Shown here: in pieces, positions 9,069-18,379 of the stretch
Position numbering within the stretch: position 1 is the stretch's first letter
Layout of the letters: every line of letters begins with the position of its first letter
Source of the DNA: Plectonema radiosum NIES-515
Lineage (GTDB): Bacteria; Cyanobacteriota; Cyanobacteriia; Cyanobacteriales; Nostocaceae
DNA: 64,000 nucleotides
Direction: 5' to 3'
Assembly: GCF_025753815.1 (NCBI RefSeq)
Contig: NZ_JAOWRF010000250.1
Coordinates: 1 to 64,000 of the forward strand
The notes under the pieces: model-generated
What the model was told of the DNA's origin: nothing
Databases searched by the model: none
Seen by the model: only the letters and a program-made list of their open reading frames with translations
Position numbers and translations under genes: made by a program

Positions 9069-9267
9069 TGGTGTTGAATATTTTACCCTTATTTTTTCTC
9101 TGTTATCTAAAGTACGCTTATAAAGCGCACAACAAAATTACCAAGTAACTTTGTAAAATTATAAATTTGGATTAGTACAAAAAGAAGCCCTACACCTGAC
9201 CTGAAAGGCAGTGTGGGATGAATTTTTGTATTAGCTAAAATGTATCCAATTTTCTCTCTCCTCATCT

Positions 9268-9748
9268 CTAGTCAGACGTTTTCCTCAATGGTGGTAATGG
9301 AACAAACACATCTTTTGGAAAATCAACTGGCATCCGGTCTAACGGAACATCAAAATCGGCAAAGGCATAAATCATACCGTCGGGTTCGGTTGCAGCTAAC
9401 ATTTCGGCATACCACTGCACATATTCGGGGTCATCTAACTTGCCGGCGTTGCGCTAGTTCCTGAAAGCGAGCAATAAATTTTTCGGCAATTTGTTGGGGT
9501 GTGTCGGATTCAACCGTGCCTAATTCAAAATAGTTATAACCATTTCCACTAGTATAAGTTGGGATACCCGAATGTCTAGAAAGGTAGATAGACCTTGCTC
9601 CATGTTTGGGACTAATATATTCTACTGGAACGATTTGGGCACGCCAATACATCCCAGAGGGAGCTAGGTATGGGGCAAGTCGCAATCCTTCGTACTCCAT
9701 CACGTGAAGTTCACGGACAACCAACATCAGTTTGCGGGGGGGATTCAT
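9268..9748 (-). pseudogene. Frameshifted conserved hypothetical gene
   Basis: The minus-strand frame starts at ATG 9748 (MNPPRKLMLVVRELHVMEYEG) and stops at 9431 after ...QELAQRRQVR. Dropping one base (C at 9451, in 'gcgc') restores a frame reading ELANAGKLDDPEYVQWYAEM and ending PLPPLRKTSD with stop TAG at 9268-9270. The repaired product would be 159 residues and looks normal throughout, so the shift is recent or a sequencing error. I do not recognise the family. Confidence 0.7.
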
Positions 9749-10056
9749 CTATTGATTGAAGATTTGAATAAGTGCGATCGCTCTTGTAAAATATAAAGAT
9801 ATGGGCGTACAGCCGAGCTATGCAAGAGAATATACAGGTTATGGTATACCGTAGCATTGAGAAATTTTGGTCAGTTGTTGCGCGAACTGACTTCTAAAAT
9901 AATTCATTCATCATCGTCCATCCATTTAATCGCACTGATTCCACTTTTATTTGTACATTAGCAGAAATTAAAGTCATAAGTCAGTAATAAGCGCGATACA
10001 AACAAATTGCTTCCACTTACTAAAATTATGGCGTTGCAGAATCTGGAGATGAATCC

Positions 10057-10084
10057 TAGAGACGTACAGAAAGGAACGTCTCTA
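10057..10084. repeat. Palindromic TAGAGACGT/ACGTCTCTA repeat
   Basis: TAGAGACGT (10057-10065) and ACGTCTCTA (10076-10084) form a perfect 9-bp stem with a 10-base loop. It is another copy of the dispersed core and abuts the first unit of the 78-bp tandem duplication. Confidence 0.7.
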
Positions 10085-10236
10085 CAAAATGTCGAATTTA
10101 TCGAGGTGTATTGTCAAATCATCCCGCTTTCTCTGCAACGCCAAAATTATTCAGCTATTCTACAAAATGTCGAATTTATCGAGGTGTATTGTCAAATCAT
10201 CCCGCTTTCTCTGCAACGCCAAAATTATTCAGCTAT
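10081..10236. repeat. Exact 78-bp tandem duplication
   Basis: Two identical 78-bp units occupy 10081-10158 and 10159-10236, each running from tctacaaaatg to attcagctat. The period is a multiple of three, so an open frame (10007-10258) crosses it with a doubled 26-residue block, but that frame has no other sign of being a gene. The rest of 9749-10056 holds HIP1 octamers and no gene I can support. The duplication ends 3 bases inside the 3' end of the HD-domain gene. Confidence 0.9.
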
Positions 10237-10862
10237 AAAGATTGAATTTCTGCATTAAGATTGCGACGAGCAGCTTTTTCCCCAACCTCGAACATCAAAG
10301 TTGTGAAGTAAATACGCTGATGCAAAAAGCTCTCTAAAACATGAGCGCGACCCACAATATATTCTGCTTCTGACACCCAAGCATATTCCTTGCGAATGCT
10401 ATTAGCATATTCTCGATATTGGACTGGGTTAGCAGCCAAAATTGCCAAATCAGCATCAAGTAGGACTTGACTATCAAAGTCATCTGCCGCAGCTTGATGA
10501 TTTTTGGTATTTATAATCAGACGAGTTACAGCACTAATATTACTGGGGGGAATGCCCAAACTACTCAGCAATTCACAAGCATAATCAGCGCTTCTTTCTT
10601 CATTATTTTGAGCTTTAGTGTCATAAACTACATCGTGAAACCAGGCAGCAAGTTGAACCGCAGCTAGGTTTCTCGTATGTGCTTGCAAATTGTCAATAAT
10701 TTTGAGAACGTGGTAAATGTGTTTTAGGGTATGGTAATAGCGATCGCTACTAGAGTAAGCCTCAACTAAAAGATTAAATGCGTTGCACTTTTGCACTTGG
10801 TCTACTTCAAAACCTTGGAGTGTGTGCTGCCACTGACAAAATAATAATGAGTCAAGTTTCAT
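10233..10862 (-). CDS. HD-domain metal-dependent phosphohydrolase-like protein
   Basis: 209 residues. HD-superfamily metal ligands are visible: YYHTLKHIYHV (about residues 42-52), AAWFHDVVYD (about 71-80), ERSADYA and the later Asp in LLDADLAIL. This matches the predicted HD phosphohydrolase family. The substrate is unknown, with nucleotides a common guess. The gene stands alone on the minus strand, and its 3' end touches the tandem duplication. Confidence 0.75.
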   Translation of the reverse strand: MKLDSLLFCQWQHTLQGFEVDQVQKCNAFNLLVEAYSSSDRYYHTLKHIYHVLKIIDNLQAHTRNLAAVQLAAWFHDVVYDTKAQNNEERSADYACELLSSLGIPPSNISAVTRLIINTKNHQAAADDFDSQVLLDADLAILAANPVQYREYANSIRKEYAWVSEAEYIVGRAHVLESFLHQRIYFTTLMFEVGEKAARRNLNAEIQSL

Positions 10863-10969
10863 TTAGACAGTATATCTGTCACAAAAGGTTTAATTGCCGA
10901 CCCAATGCGATCGCCTAAAAGTTGCAGTCGCTATAGATCATCTTTGGTGAATTCACACTTACGAAACGA

Positions 10970-11671
10970 TTAGATGAAGCCAAATACATAAATATATATC
11001 TGAATAGATGAATTAGAGAAAGTTTTAACGAGGCTTTTGAATTTAATAATTTGCTTTCTCAAGGCAGATAAATTCAGCAAAAATTCCCGATGAATAATAT
11101 TAATGTAAGATATAAATTTTCCGACATTGTGATGCCTCGCGCACTCGAAATTTAACACATCTCCCGAAGCGATCATCAACTTCAAACGATGTGCAATTAA
11201 TTCCAGTTGCTGTACATCGCGTTCGTTAAAGTCATGAAAATCAAACGTACCGACGTGTATAACCCCAACCAATTGTTCATTGATCGGTATTGGGATACCG
11301 ACAAGCGATCGCAGACCTTTGTGACGGAGAATTGGACTGAACACTTCCACCGCCGACGACATATCATCAATTATCATCGGCTGCATACTAAGAGCAATGC
11401 GACCAGCAATTCCTTCCCCAATGGGGATACGGATCTCTTGTTCAATCTCCTCCTCTAGTCCCAAAGTTGCGTATACCAACAGATGCTGTTGATTTTCCAC
11501 AGGAAGCAGGAGCGTTACTGTATCTACCGATATATACTCTTGCAGCCACTTAAGTAGCTTGTTAATAGAGGCAGCAAATTTAGCTTTTGTGTTAATTTGC
11601 CTGTCACCTACAATTACATTCCAGCCTCTATAAGGCATCGGTTGACCAGTGTGATTTCCCCAAAATATCAT
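10970..11671 (-). CDS. GAF-domain protein
   Basis: About 233 residues from ATG 11671 (a TTG three codons earlier is possible). A GAF domain spans about residues 30-165 (LLPVENQQHLLVYATLGL, IPIGEGIAGRIALSMQPMIIDD, SLVGIPIPINEQLVGVIHVGT). GAF domains bind small ligands or tetrapyrroles, but the domain has no obvious bilin-binding Cys-His motif. The last 55 residues are Lys/Phe/Ile-rich and fit no output domain, so the protein may be truncated or a stand-alone sensor. Confidence 0.7.
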   Translation of the reverse strand: MIFWGNHTGQPMPYRGWNVIVGDRQINTKAKFAASINKLLKWLQEYISVDTVTLLLPVENQQHLLVYATLGLEEEIEQEIRIPIGEGIAGRIALSMQPMIIDDMSSAVEVFSPILRHKGLRSLVGIPIPINEQLVGVIHVGTFDFHDFNERDVQQLELIAHRLKLMIASGDVLNFECARHHNVGKFISYINIIHREFLLNLSALRKQIIKFKSLVKTFSNSSIQIYIYVFGFI

Positions 11672-11919
11672 ATTTAACAAAGAGTCTTTTTCAGCAAATT
11701 ATAACTTTTTCATCCAGAAAAATCGGCGGAAATCCCACCAAATCAAGTTGTCAGGCAAAGCGATCGCTTTTAGCGTCGTCAAAATAATGAAGCAGAAAGA
11801 ATCACACGCAAAAATACCGGGAGCTTGGTAGCCCCTGAGGTACAGGTGCGTAGCACCGCTTACCGTGCAATAGCTGCGGGGTGGAAAAGCGACACGAGCA
11901 GATTTATCTGCCTTTAATA

Positions 11920-12357
11920 TTAATGTCGTTCGTGATGTGGGTCATTAATATAAGCCATAACATTGCTAGTGCTTACTTTACCAGAAGTATCGTAAAAATA
12001 ACTTCTAGTCCAGAGAGACGGAAGTTTTTTTAATTCTGGGAATTCATCTCTCAATAACTTAGAGCTACGTCCTTTAAAAGCTTTGACGACATCTATTGAG
12101 GTTTTTTCATCATACTCGACAAGTAGATGAACATGATCTGACGCTATTTCTTTAGCTTTGATAATCCAATTCTTGTCATGTGCAACAGAATCTAAGATTT
12201 CAGACAGACGTAACTTAATATCACCTTTTAATACAGGCTTTCTGCGTTTAAGTATCCAAACTAAATGTAATGTAGCGAAACCAACAGAATGCTCACTGTG
12301 TCTATAACCGATAGAATCTTTTCTCATTCCTTTAGTTGATGGGTTGTCATCTATCAA
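11920..12357 (-). CDS. tnpA: IS200/IS605 family Y1 transposase TnpA
   Basis: 145 residues. The HUH metal-binding motif is present in ASDHVHLLVEY, as are the family N-terminal HLVWILKRRKPVL and the C-terminal region with the catalytic tyrosine (VMAYINDPHH). These proteins cut and rejoin single-stranded DNA at hairpin ends. The length is normal, so the gene may be active. Confidence 0.85.
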   Translation of the reverse strand: MIDDNPSTKGMRKDSIGYRHSEHSVGFATLHLVWILKRRKPVLKGDIKLRLSEILDSVAHDKNWIIKAKEIASDHVHLLVEYDEKTSIDVVKAFKGRSSKLLRDEFPELKKLPSLWTRSYFYDTSGKVSTSNVMAYINDPHHERH

Positions 12358-12403
12358 CCAATACTATATATTTAAATAGTTGAGATGTAAAGGAGTTCTT
12401 TTA

Positions 12404-13921
12404 ATGCCACGGGCTACCACGCCATCATTCATTACTACGATTCCATTAGTTGTTACCAGTCAGAATGAAGCTGAATTACTGTCTCGTTTTCAAGCGGGGC
12501 GTCAACTTTATAACGCGCTGCTTAACGAATCAATGGTTCGGTTGAATTTGGTGTGTTGCTCAGAATTATTCCAAGCCGCAAAAAAATTGCCTAAAGGTAA
12601 AATCCGTAATGATGCTTTCGATGCTGCAAAAAAAGAATATCGCTATTCTGAATACGATATTCAAGCTTATGCAACGATTGTCTCTAACCGAGCAAAATGG
12701 ATTGCACAAAAAATTGATTCTAATACTCAACAAACTTTAGCTAAAAGGGCTTTCCAAGCTAGTCAAAAGGTAATGTTAGGACGTGCTAAAAAAGTACGTT
12801 TAAAAGTACCTAATCGATTTAATAGCGTAGAAGGTAAAACCAACAAGCAAGGTATTCGCTGGGTTGTAAATCAACTTGTTTGGGGTAAACTTAAGTTTAA
12901 TGCCATGATTGACTCTACAAACCCAGTGACGAGTCACGGTTTAGAGTCTAGGATTAAATATGTCAGGCTACTGAGAAAAGAGATTCGCGGCAAACAAAGA
13001 TGGTTTGCTCAGTTGATTTGTGAAGGTATCCCTTTTCAAAAAACTGCAAACTTTACAGAACAAGGTATTGTCGGGCTTGATTTGAACATTTCTAACGTTG
13101 CTTACGTTGCGAATAACAGCGCTGGGTTGTTACCATTTGCTGAGAAAGTTTCTACTTTTGAGCGTCAAATTAAAGCGTCTCAACGCCAAATGCAACGTTC
13201 TCAAAGAGCATCTAACCCAAACAATTACGAACCTGATTTTAATGGTCGCAAAGGTCGTAAAACGGTAGTCAAAAAAGGAAAAGCAAAGAAAGGTTGTCGC
13301 AAGTGGAATAAAACTAAGCGGTATTTAAAAATTACTTCTAAAAAGCGAGAATTGGAACGGCGTAAAGCTGCTTATTCTAAGTCGCAAAATAGAAAATTGG
13401 TAAACGATATTCTTCGGAATGGAAACCAAATTAAAACCGAAAACGTATCGGTCAAGGGTTGGCAAAAGCGTTATGGTAAAGCCATATCAGCTAAGTCACC
13501 TGGATATTTTCAAAGCGAATTGAAACGCAAGGCTGAAAGTGCTGGCGGTTCATTTACAAAGTTTTCTACTCAGAAAACAGCATTGTCTCAAACTCATCTG
13601 ACAGGTAAACGCATCAAGAAAACTTTGTCAGAACGCGTTCATTATGATGAAACAGGAATTGTAATGGATAGAGATTTGTTCAGTGCGTATCTGGCTAGAT
13701 ATGTTGATGAGAATCAGTTGTCATTGCAGGATGCGGTTAAATCGTATCCGGGGATGGAATCATTCTTGCTAGAGGCATGGCAACGTCATAAAACAAACCG
13801 CAAGCAAGTAAGCATTGCTGAAAACAGGAAGGCTCATCCTCCCTCAGAGCGGTTCTCTAGTAACTCAGAAAAGATTAACCAGATAGACGATTTTAACGAA
13901 TCAGGTCGAAAAGTTAATTAA
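12404..13921 (+). CDS. tnpB: TnpB RNA-guided nuclease homologue lacking zinc-finger cysteines
   Basis: 505 residues from ATG 12404 (AAAGGAG upstream; a TTG at 12380 is rejected). RuvC acidic residues are present: Asp226 (IVGLDLN), Glu346 (IKTENVSV) and Asp422 (MDRDLFSAYLA). The zinc ribbon usual between RuvC-II and RuvC-III is altered: where relatives have SQTCxCG and VHxCxCG, this protein has SQTHLTG (395-401) and VHYDETG (412-418), so all four cysteines are replaced. It is longer than the usual ~400 residues. The catalytic triad looks intact. Confidence 0.85.
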   Translation: MPRATTPSFITTIPLVVTSQNEAELLSRFQAGRQLYNALLNESMVRLNLVCCSELFQAAKKLPKGKIRNDAFDAAKKEYRYSEYDIQAYATIVSNRAKWIAQKIDSNTQQTLAKRAFQASQKVMLGRAKKVRLKVPNRFNSVEGKTNKQGIRWVVNQLVWGKLKFNAMIDSTNPVTSHGLESRIKYVRLLRKEIRGKQRWFAQLICEGIPFQKTANFTEQGIVGLDLNISNVAYVANNSAGLLPFAEKVSTFERQIKASQRQMQRSQRASNPNNYEPDFNGRKGRKTVVKKGKAKKGCRKWNKTKRYLKITSKKRELERRKAAYSKSQNRKLVNDILRNGNQIKTENVSVKGWQKRYGKAISAKSPGYFQSELKRKAESAGGSFTKFSTQKTALSQTHLTGKRIKKTLSERVHYDETGIVMDRDLFSAYLARYVDENQLSLQDAVKSYPGMESFLLEAWQRHKTNRKQVSIAENRKAHPPSERFSSNSEKINQIDDFNESGRKVN

Positions 13922-13931
13922 AGGTTCTGTG

Positions 13932-13963
13932 GAATCCCCCGCGCTTCAGCCGGGGGAGGATTC
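13932..13963 (+). ncRNA. Right-end hairpin, probable omega-RNA 3' part
   Basis: CCCCCG (13936-13941) pairs with CGGGGG (13951-13956), flanked by GAAT and GATTC, ten bases after the tnpB stop. In IS200/IS605 elements the 3' end of tnpB and the right end encode the guide (omega) RNA scaffold. The position and GC-rich stem fit that. The guide would begin just past the element end, which I cannot place exactly. Confidence 0.5.
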
Positions 13964-14083
13964 AACGCTTTTCATTTATCATGAAAGCAACGCTTGGGTG
14001 ATTGTGTCGTAAACTATACTAAAATCAAGAGAATAAAGGCGCGATCGCCTAAAATGTAAAGCACTCTATTTTCATTGAAGCCT

Positions 14084-15200
14084 ATGGAAGTTTTAGAACT
14101 CAAACGCGAAATCGAAACGTTGTATAATCGCCTGGGTAAAACTCAGGACTATCTTTGACATTCCTGCACTGACAGCGAAAATTCAAGATTTAGAACAAAT
14201 ATCCGCTCAACCAGAATTTTGGGACGACCAAACCCAGGCTCAAGAAACTTTACAAGAACTCGACAACCTGAAAGTACATTTATCGCAGTATCATCAGTGG
14301 CAAGCCAGCTTAGAAGATACGAAAGCAGTTTTTGAGCTTTTGGAGTTAGAAACCGATGAGGGACTACTCACTGAAGCACAAATCACCGTCACCAAGCTGA
14401 ATCGCGAACTCGACCAATGGGAGTTACAACAGTTACTTTCCGGTCAATTCGACGAAAAAGGTGCGGTACTGACGATTAACGCCGGCGCTGGTGGAACAGA
14501 TGCCCAAGACTGGACAGAAATGCTGTTGCGGATGTACACTCGTTGGGCAGAAAGGCAAGGTTATAAAGTCACCTCCAGCGAACTTTCTGAAGGTGATGAA
14601 GCGGGGATCAAATCAGTAACCATAGAAATTACAGGTCGCTATGCCTACGGCTACTTGCGATCAGAAACAGGCACTCATCGCTTAGTGCGAATTTCACCCT
14701 TCAATGCCAACGGCAAACGCCAAACTAGTTTTGCCGGGGTGGAGGTGATGCCGCAAATAGATAATACCGTCAAACTAGATATTCCAGATAAGGATTTGGA
14801 AATTACCACATCTAGAGCCGGTGGTAAAGGTGGGCAAAATGTCAACAAAGTCGAAACAGCAGTCCGAGTTGTTCATCTTCCCACAGGTCTTGCCGTCCGC
14901 TGTACAGAAGAACGCAGCCAACTGCAAAATAAAGAGAAGGCTCTTGCCCGTTTGAAAGCAAGGCTGTTAGTTATTGCCAAAGAGCAACACGCTCAAGAAG
15001 TTGCCCAAATTCGGGGTGATATGGTCGAAGCTTCTTGGGGAAACCAAATTCGGAACTATGTGTTTCACCCTTACCAAATGGTGAAAGACTTGCGTACTAA
15101 TGTGGAAACGACGGCGATCAGCGATATAATGAACGGCGAAATTGACATGTTCATCCAAAGCTATCTGCGGCAAGAAAACCAGTTGGTAGAAAGTAAATAG
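14084..15200 (+). CDS. prfB: Peptide chain release factor 2, programmed +1 frameshift
   Basis: Translation starts at ATG 14084 ([17 protein letters not shown]) and reaches an in-frame TGA at 14156-14158 after 24 codons. The site reads TATCTTTGAC, the known prfB +1 shift sequence (CTT then TGA C), with an AGG a few bases upstream. Shifting +1 resumes at GAC 14157 and runs to 15200, giving about 371 residues. The GGQ motif ([11 protein letters not shown]) and the RF2-type SPF tripeptide (RISPFN) are present. RF2 releases peptides at UGA and UAA. The shift lets RF2 regulate its own synthesis. Confidence 0.95.
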
Positions 15201-15206
15201 GAATTG

Positions 15207-15332
15207 GGCAATGGGCAATGGGCAATGGGCATAGGGCATAGGGCAATGCAAATTAAAGACGCTCGATTTTTGATGTGCGTTCTAATAGGATTCTTTCCAT
15301 GCCCCATGCCCCATGCCCAATTCCCCATTCCC
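15207..15332. repeat. gggcaatgggcat repeats with complementary downstream arm
   Basis: After prfB, units of ggcaatgggcaatgggcatagggcat (15207-15246) face catgccccatgccccatgcccaattcccc (15299-15332). The arms are complementary and can form a long hairpin, plausibly a transcription terminator for prfB. The same unit occurs at 62982-63060. Confidence 0.7.
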
Positions 15333-15404
15333 AATCTGCGATCGCTGGCAACTGTCGCCTCACCAAACTGTTACATTTATAAATGAGTTTGTGATCAAAT
15401 CATC

Positions 15405-15560
15405 ATGAGCAACTCTCATAAAACCGAAACGAAACCAAGCTACGTCAAACTCGCCATGCGAAACATGGTGCGTAAGGGTGGCACTTCTGTGAAACATTTT
15501 GCCCTAACCGCAGTCGGACTTGTGGCTGTCTTGGTGGGTCTTGCTTATCTGACTCACTGA
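15405..15560 (+). CDS. DUF3285 family small protein
   Basis: 51 residues: MSNSHKTETKPSYVKLAMRN, then a basic stretch (MVRKGGTSVKHF) and one hydrophobic helix (ALTAVGLVAVLVGLAYLTH, residues 33-51). Size, sequence pattern and the position just before ybeY match the cyanobacterial DUF3285 family of unknown function. Probably a single-pass membrane peptide. Confidence 0.8.
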   Translation: MSNSHKTETKPSYVKLAMRNMVRKGGTSVKHFALTAVGLVAVLVGLAYLTH

Positions 15561-15602
15561 CGATACCGAAGCCGATCGCACCGTCTTACTTTATGGAGAA
15601 AA

Positions 15603-16130
15603 GTGCAAGTCGAATTATATGTAGAAAATTGTTTTGATGAGTCTCCCCCTTACCTACCTCTAAATCTTGGGGAGGCTGAGATTCCAATTGCAGCTGAAAC
15701 TTGGTCAACCTGGTTTCGTCGCTGGTTGGAAATATTACAAGCTGAACTTTACCAAAAATCAATTTATGAAATCGGCTTACGTTTGACAGACGATGCAGAA
15801 ATTCAGGCTTTAAATGCCCAGTATCGTCACCAAGACAAGCCCACAGATGTTTTATCTTTTGCAACATTAGAGGTGGACTTTCCTCAAAGTCAGGAAATAA
15901 GTGGAGCAATGCCTTTATATCTAGGTGATATAGTTATTTCTGTAGATATGGCTAAACGTCAAGCTCAACAGCAGGGACATAGTTTAGCAACGGAATTAGC
16001 ATGGTTAGCGGCTCACGGTTTATTGCATCTACTAGGCTGGGATCATCCTGATGAAGAAACAGAAATGCGAATGCTGAAACAGCAAGGGATATTACTGAAG
16101 GCAATTGGTATTCTCATTGACATAGAATAA
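15603..16130 (+). CDS. ybeY: Endoribonuclease YbeY (16S rRNA maturation)
   Basis: 175 residues starting at GTG 15603. The zinc-binding signature HGLLHLLGWDH is at about residues 139-149, preceded by DVLSFATLE and LGDIVIS, all standard YbeY features. It takes part in rRNA 3'-end processing and ribosome quality control. The ybeY-dgkA-trpG/pabA order is common in cyanobacteria. Confidence 0.93.
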   Translation: MQVELYVENCFDESPPYLPLNLGEAEIPIAAETWSTWFRRWLEILQAELYQKSIYEIGLRLTDDAEIQALNAQYRHQDKPTDVLSFATLEVDFPQSQEISGAMPLYLGDIVISVDMAKRQAQQQGHSLATELAWLAAHGLLHLLGWDHPDEETEMRMLKQQGILLKAIGILIDIE

Positions 16131-16272
16131 CACTTGCCTGCGTGACCGTAAGTGTTAAGTTTTAGTCATTGTTTATATAAGACTTCTATATAAAATTACC
16201 GAAAAATTGATTGGGCGATTAAAATCAGCTAAGATTCCCACTTTATTTAATCTGCTGTTATATTTTCAGCCT

Positions 16273-16734
16273 ATGTCCAAACAAGTTTCTTCATCACCCA
16301 CGCCAAACCACTTAGAAACAATTGTGACCAACGATCGGGAACTCTCCTGGCGCGTTGCCTCTAATTTATTTGTTAGTTTTAAGTATGCCTGGGCTGGAAT
16401 CAGTTACGCTTTTCAAAGTCAACGCAACTTTCGCATTCATGTAGGTGTTGGTGCCTTAGCAATCGGCTTGAGCCTTTTTTTACATCTACAACCAGTGGAA
16501 ATAGCGGTGATTGCCTTAACTAGCGGTTTAGTTTTGGCGTTAGAGTTGCTAAATACAGCGCTCGAATCTCTAGTAGATTTAACAGTCAAGCAAACGTATC
16601 ATGATTTGGCAAAAATTGCTAAAGACTGTGCTGCTGGTGCTGTGCTAATTGCTGCTTTAGTTGCGGTGCTGGTTGCTGGTATACTTTTACTTCCGCCAAT
16701 GTATACCTTAATTTTGTTGGCATTGAAATCCTGA
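16273..16734 (+). CDS. dgkA: Diacylglycerol/undecaprenol kinase family protein
   Basis: 153 residues from ATG 16273. The longer frame from 16207 starts at TTG and adds nothing family-like. After a hydrophilic N-terminus come FRIHVGVGALAIGLSL, then the catalytic signature LALELLNTALESLVDL and two further membrane helices. The small integral-membrane kinases of this family phosphorylate diacylglycerol or undecaprenol; which applies here is not clear. Confidence 0.88.
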   Translation: MSKQVSSSPTPNHLETIVTNDRELSWRVASNLFVSFKYAWAGISYAFQSQRNFRIHVGVGALAIGLSLFLHLQPVEIAVIALTSGLVLALELLNTALESLVDLTVKQTYHDLAKIAKDCAAGAVLIAALVAVLVAGILLLPPMYTLILLALKS

Positions 16735-16928
16735 CAAGCGATCGCCCTTTATATCGGAGGTGACTGCGTTGCCCAGATAACCTCCCAATAAATCTGATAT
16801 AATATTAAATCTTATATTAATTAGGCACGATTAATCGTGTTTTATATTGACGTGTCTAAACAACTATTAAAATCTGGCTAAAAAAAAGCTCATTATATTT
16901 CACTTATAAAAACCAGGAGTTAATCGCT

Positions 16929-17531
16929 GTGCTTATAGTCATCGATAATTACGACAGCTTTACCTATAACTTGGTGCAGTATTTGGGAGAACTAGCAGCA
17001 CAGTTTCCAGTCGCAGCCGATATTAAAGTTTTTCGTAACGATAAGATATCAGTTTGCGAAATTCAATCACTAAAGCCGGATGCAGTCGTGATTTCCCCCG
17101 GACCTGGACGACCAGAAAATGCGGGAATTTCTCTAGATTTGATTGAAAATCTCGGATATAACTTGCCTATTTTGGGCGTATGTTTAGGACATCAAAGCAT
17201 TGGTCAAGTATTCGGTGGTAAAATCGTTTCTGCCCCTGAATTGATGCATGGCAAAACTTCTCTTGTATCTCACGCAGGAGTAGGAGTTTTTCGGAGTTTA
17301 GAGAATCCTATGACCGCAACCAGATATCATAGTTTAGTGATTGACCGCGAAACTTGCCCGGAGGTGTTAGAAATCACTGCTTGGGTAGAAGACGGAACCA
17401 TTATGGGAGTGCGACACCGGAACTATCCTCACATTGAAGGCGTCCAGTTTCACCCAGAGAGTGTCCTGACATCTTCAGGTAAGCAGTTATTGCGAAACTT
17501 TCTGGAACAATTACAGTCGAGAAGTAATTAA
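16929..17531 (+). CDS. trpG: Anthranilate / aminodeoxychorismate synthase glutamine amidotransferase
   Basis: 200 residues starting at GTG 16929 ([22 protein letters not shown]). The class I glutaminase triad is visible: the nucleophile Cys in [11 protein letters not shown] and the His-Glu of FHPESVLT. It supplies ammonia to TrpE or PabB. The amidotransferase is often shared, so trpG versus pabA cannot be decided here. It overlaps the next gene by one base (TAATG), indicating translational coupling. Confidence 0.88.
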   Translation: MLIVIDNYDSFTYNLVQYLGELAAQFPVAADIKVFRNDKISVCEIQSLKPDAVVISPGPGRPENAGISLDLIENLGYNLPILGVCLGHQSIGQVFGGKIVSAPELMHGKTSLVSHAGVGVFRSLENPMTATRYHSLVIDRETCPEVLEITAWVEDGTIMGVRHRNYPHIEGVQFHPESVLTSSGKQLLRNFLEQLQSRSN

Positions 17532-18301
17532 TGAAACGACGACAATTGATAAGCTCTGCTGGGGCAGGGTTACTAACAGCCTTGGTTACTGAATTTAGTT
17601 CACACCTTCAAGCAGAAGCACAATCTAGCGGTTCATTATCAGTTCAGTGGTTGGGTCATTCTTGCTTTCTGTTTACTGGTGGTGGGACAAAAATTCTCGT
17701 AAATCCGTTTCGGTCGGTGGGTTGTACTGCTAAATATCGTCCTCCCCAAGTCACCGCAGATTTAGTACTGATTAGTAGTCAACTGCTGGATGAAGGTGCG
17801 GTGGAAGGATTACCGGGAAATCCAAAACTAATCTACGAACCGGGAGTTTACGAATTTAAAGGCATAAAATTCCAGGGAATTGCCATAGACCACGATCGCA
17901 AAGGTGGTAAGCAGTTTGGCATTAACACAGCTTGGCGTTGGAAGCAAGGCGGAATTAATATCTTACACTTAGGAGGAGCCGCCGCACCGATTTCAATTGA
18001 ACAAAAAATCCTTATGGGGCGTCCTGATGTGGCATTCATCCCCGTAGGAGGTGGTGCTAAAGCTTACAATCCCCAAGAAGCCAAGCAAGCAGTTCAGGTG
18101 TTAAATCCCAAGCTGATAATTCCTACCCAATACCGTACACAAGCTGCCGATACTGCTACCTGCGATATTTCGACACTTGATGATTTTTTAACTTTGATGG
18201 AGGGCGTGAATGTACTTCGTAGCAATAGTGACACTCTTGCTATTAGCTCTGGTAGTTTACCAGAAAAAGGCGCGATTCAACTTTTAAGTTACAAATATTA
18301 A
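17531..18301 (+). CDS. MBL-fold (UlaG-like) metallo-hydrolase with twin-arginine-like leader
   Basis: 256 residues. The N-terminus [19 protein letters not shown] has an RR pair and a hydrophobic stretch ending near AEAQS, suggesting Tat or Sec export. The mature part starts LSVQWLGHSCFLFTGGGTKI and has AIDHDRKGG and ILHLGGAAAP, the arrangement of the small beta-lactamase-superfamily proteins related to UlaG. The substrate is unknown. It is coupled to the upstream amidotransferase gene by the 1-bp overlap. Confidence 0.78.
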   Translation: MKRRQLISSAGAGLLTALVTEFSSHLQAEAQSSGSLSVQWLGHSCFLFTGGGTKILVNPFRSVGCTAKYRPPQVTADLVLISSQLLDEGAVEGLPGNPKLIYEPGVYEFKGIKFQGIAIDHDRKGGKQFGINTAWRWKQGGINILHLGGAAAPISIEQKILMGRPDVAFIPVGGGAKAYNPQEAKQAVQVLNPKLIIPTQYRTQAADTATCDISTLDDFLTLMEGVNVLRSNSDTLAISSGSLPEKGAIQLLSYKY

Positions 18302-18379
18302 GATGATTGATGTAAAACGAGTTTCTGAAGTGAGAATTTAGCTATTATATATAGCAGCCTATCGCGATAAGATCGAATA

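Larger units (their letters stand above)
11800..13990. mobile_element. IS605-type element with divergent tnpA and tnpB (ends approximate)
   Basis: A Y1 transposase gene on the minus strand and a tnpB on the plus strand diverge from about 12380, the IS605 arrangement. Hairpins lie at both ends: GGTGC/GCACC at about 11844-11857 with CCCCTGAGG/GCGGGG-type pairing around it on the left, and a strong stem at 13932-13963 on the right. IS200/IS605 elements have no terminal inverted repeats, so the exact ends cannot be set from sequence alone. Confidence 0.8.

Noticed and set aside
9240-9464. 74-residue plus-strand frame
   Set aside because: It is antisense to the repaired minus-strand gene at 9268-9748, which has better coding character.
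10007-10258. 83-residue plus-strand frame
   Set aside because: It consists mostly of the 78-bp tandem duplication, has no ribosome site or family resemblance, and overlaps the HD gene.
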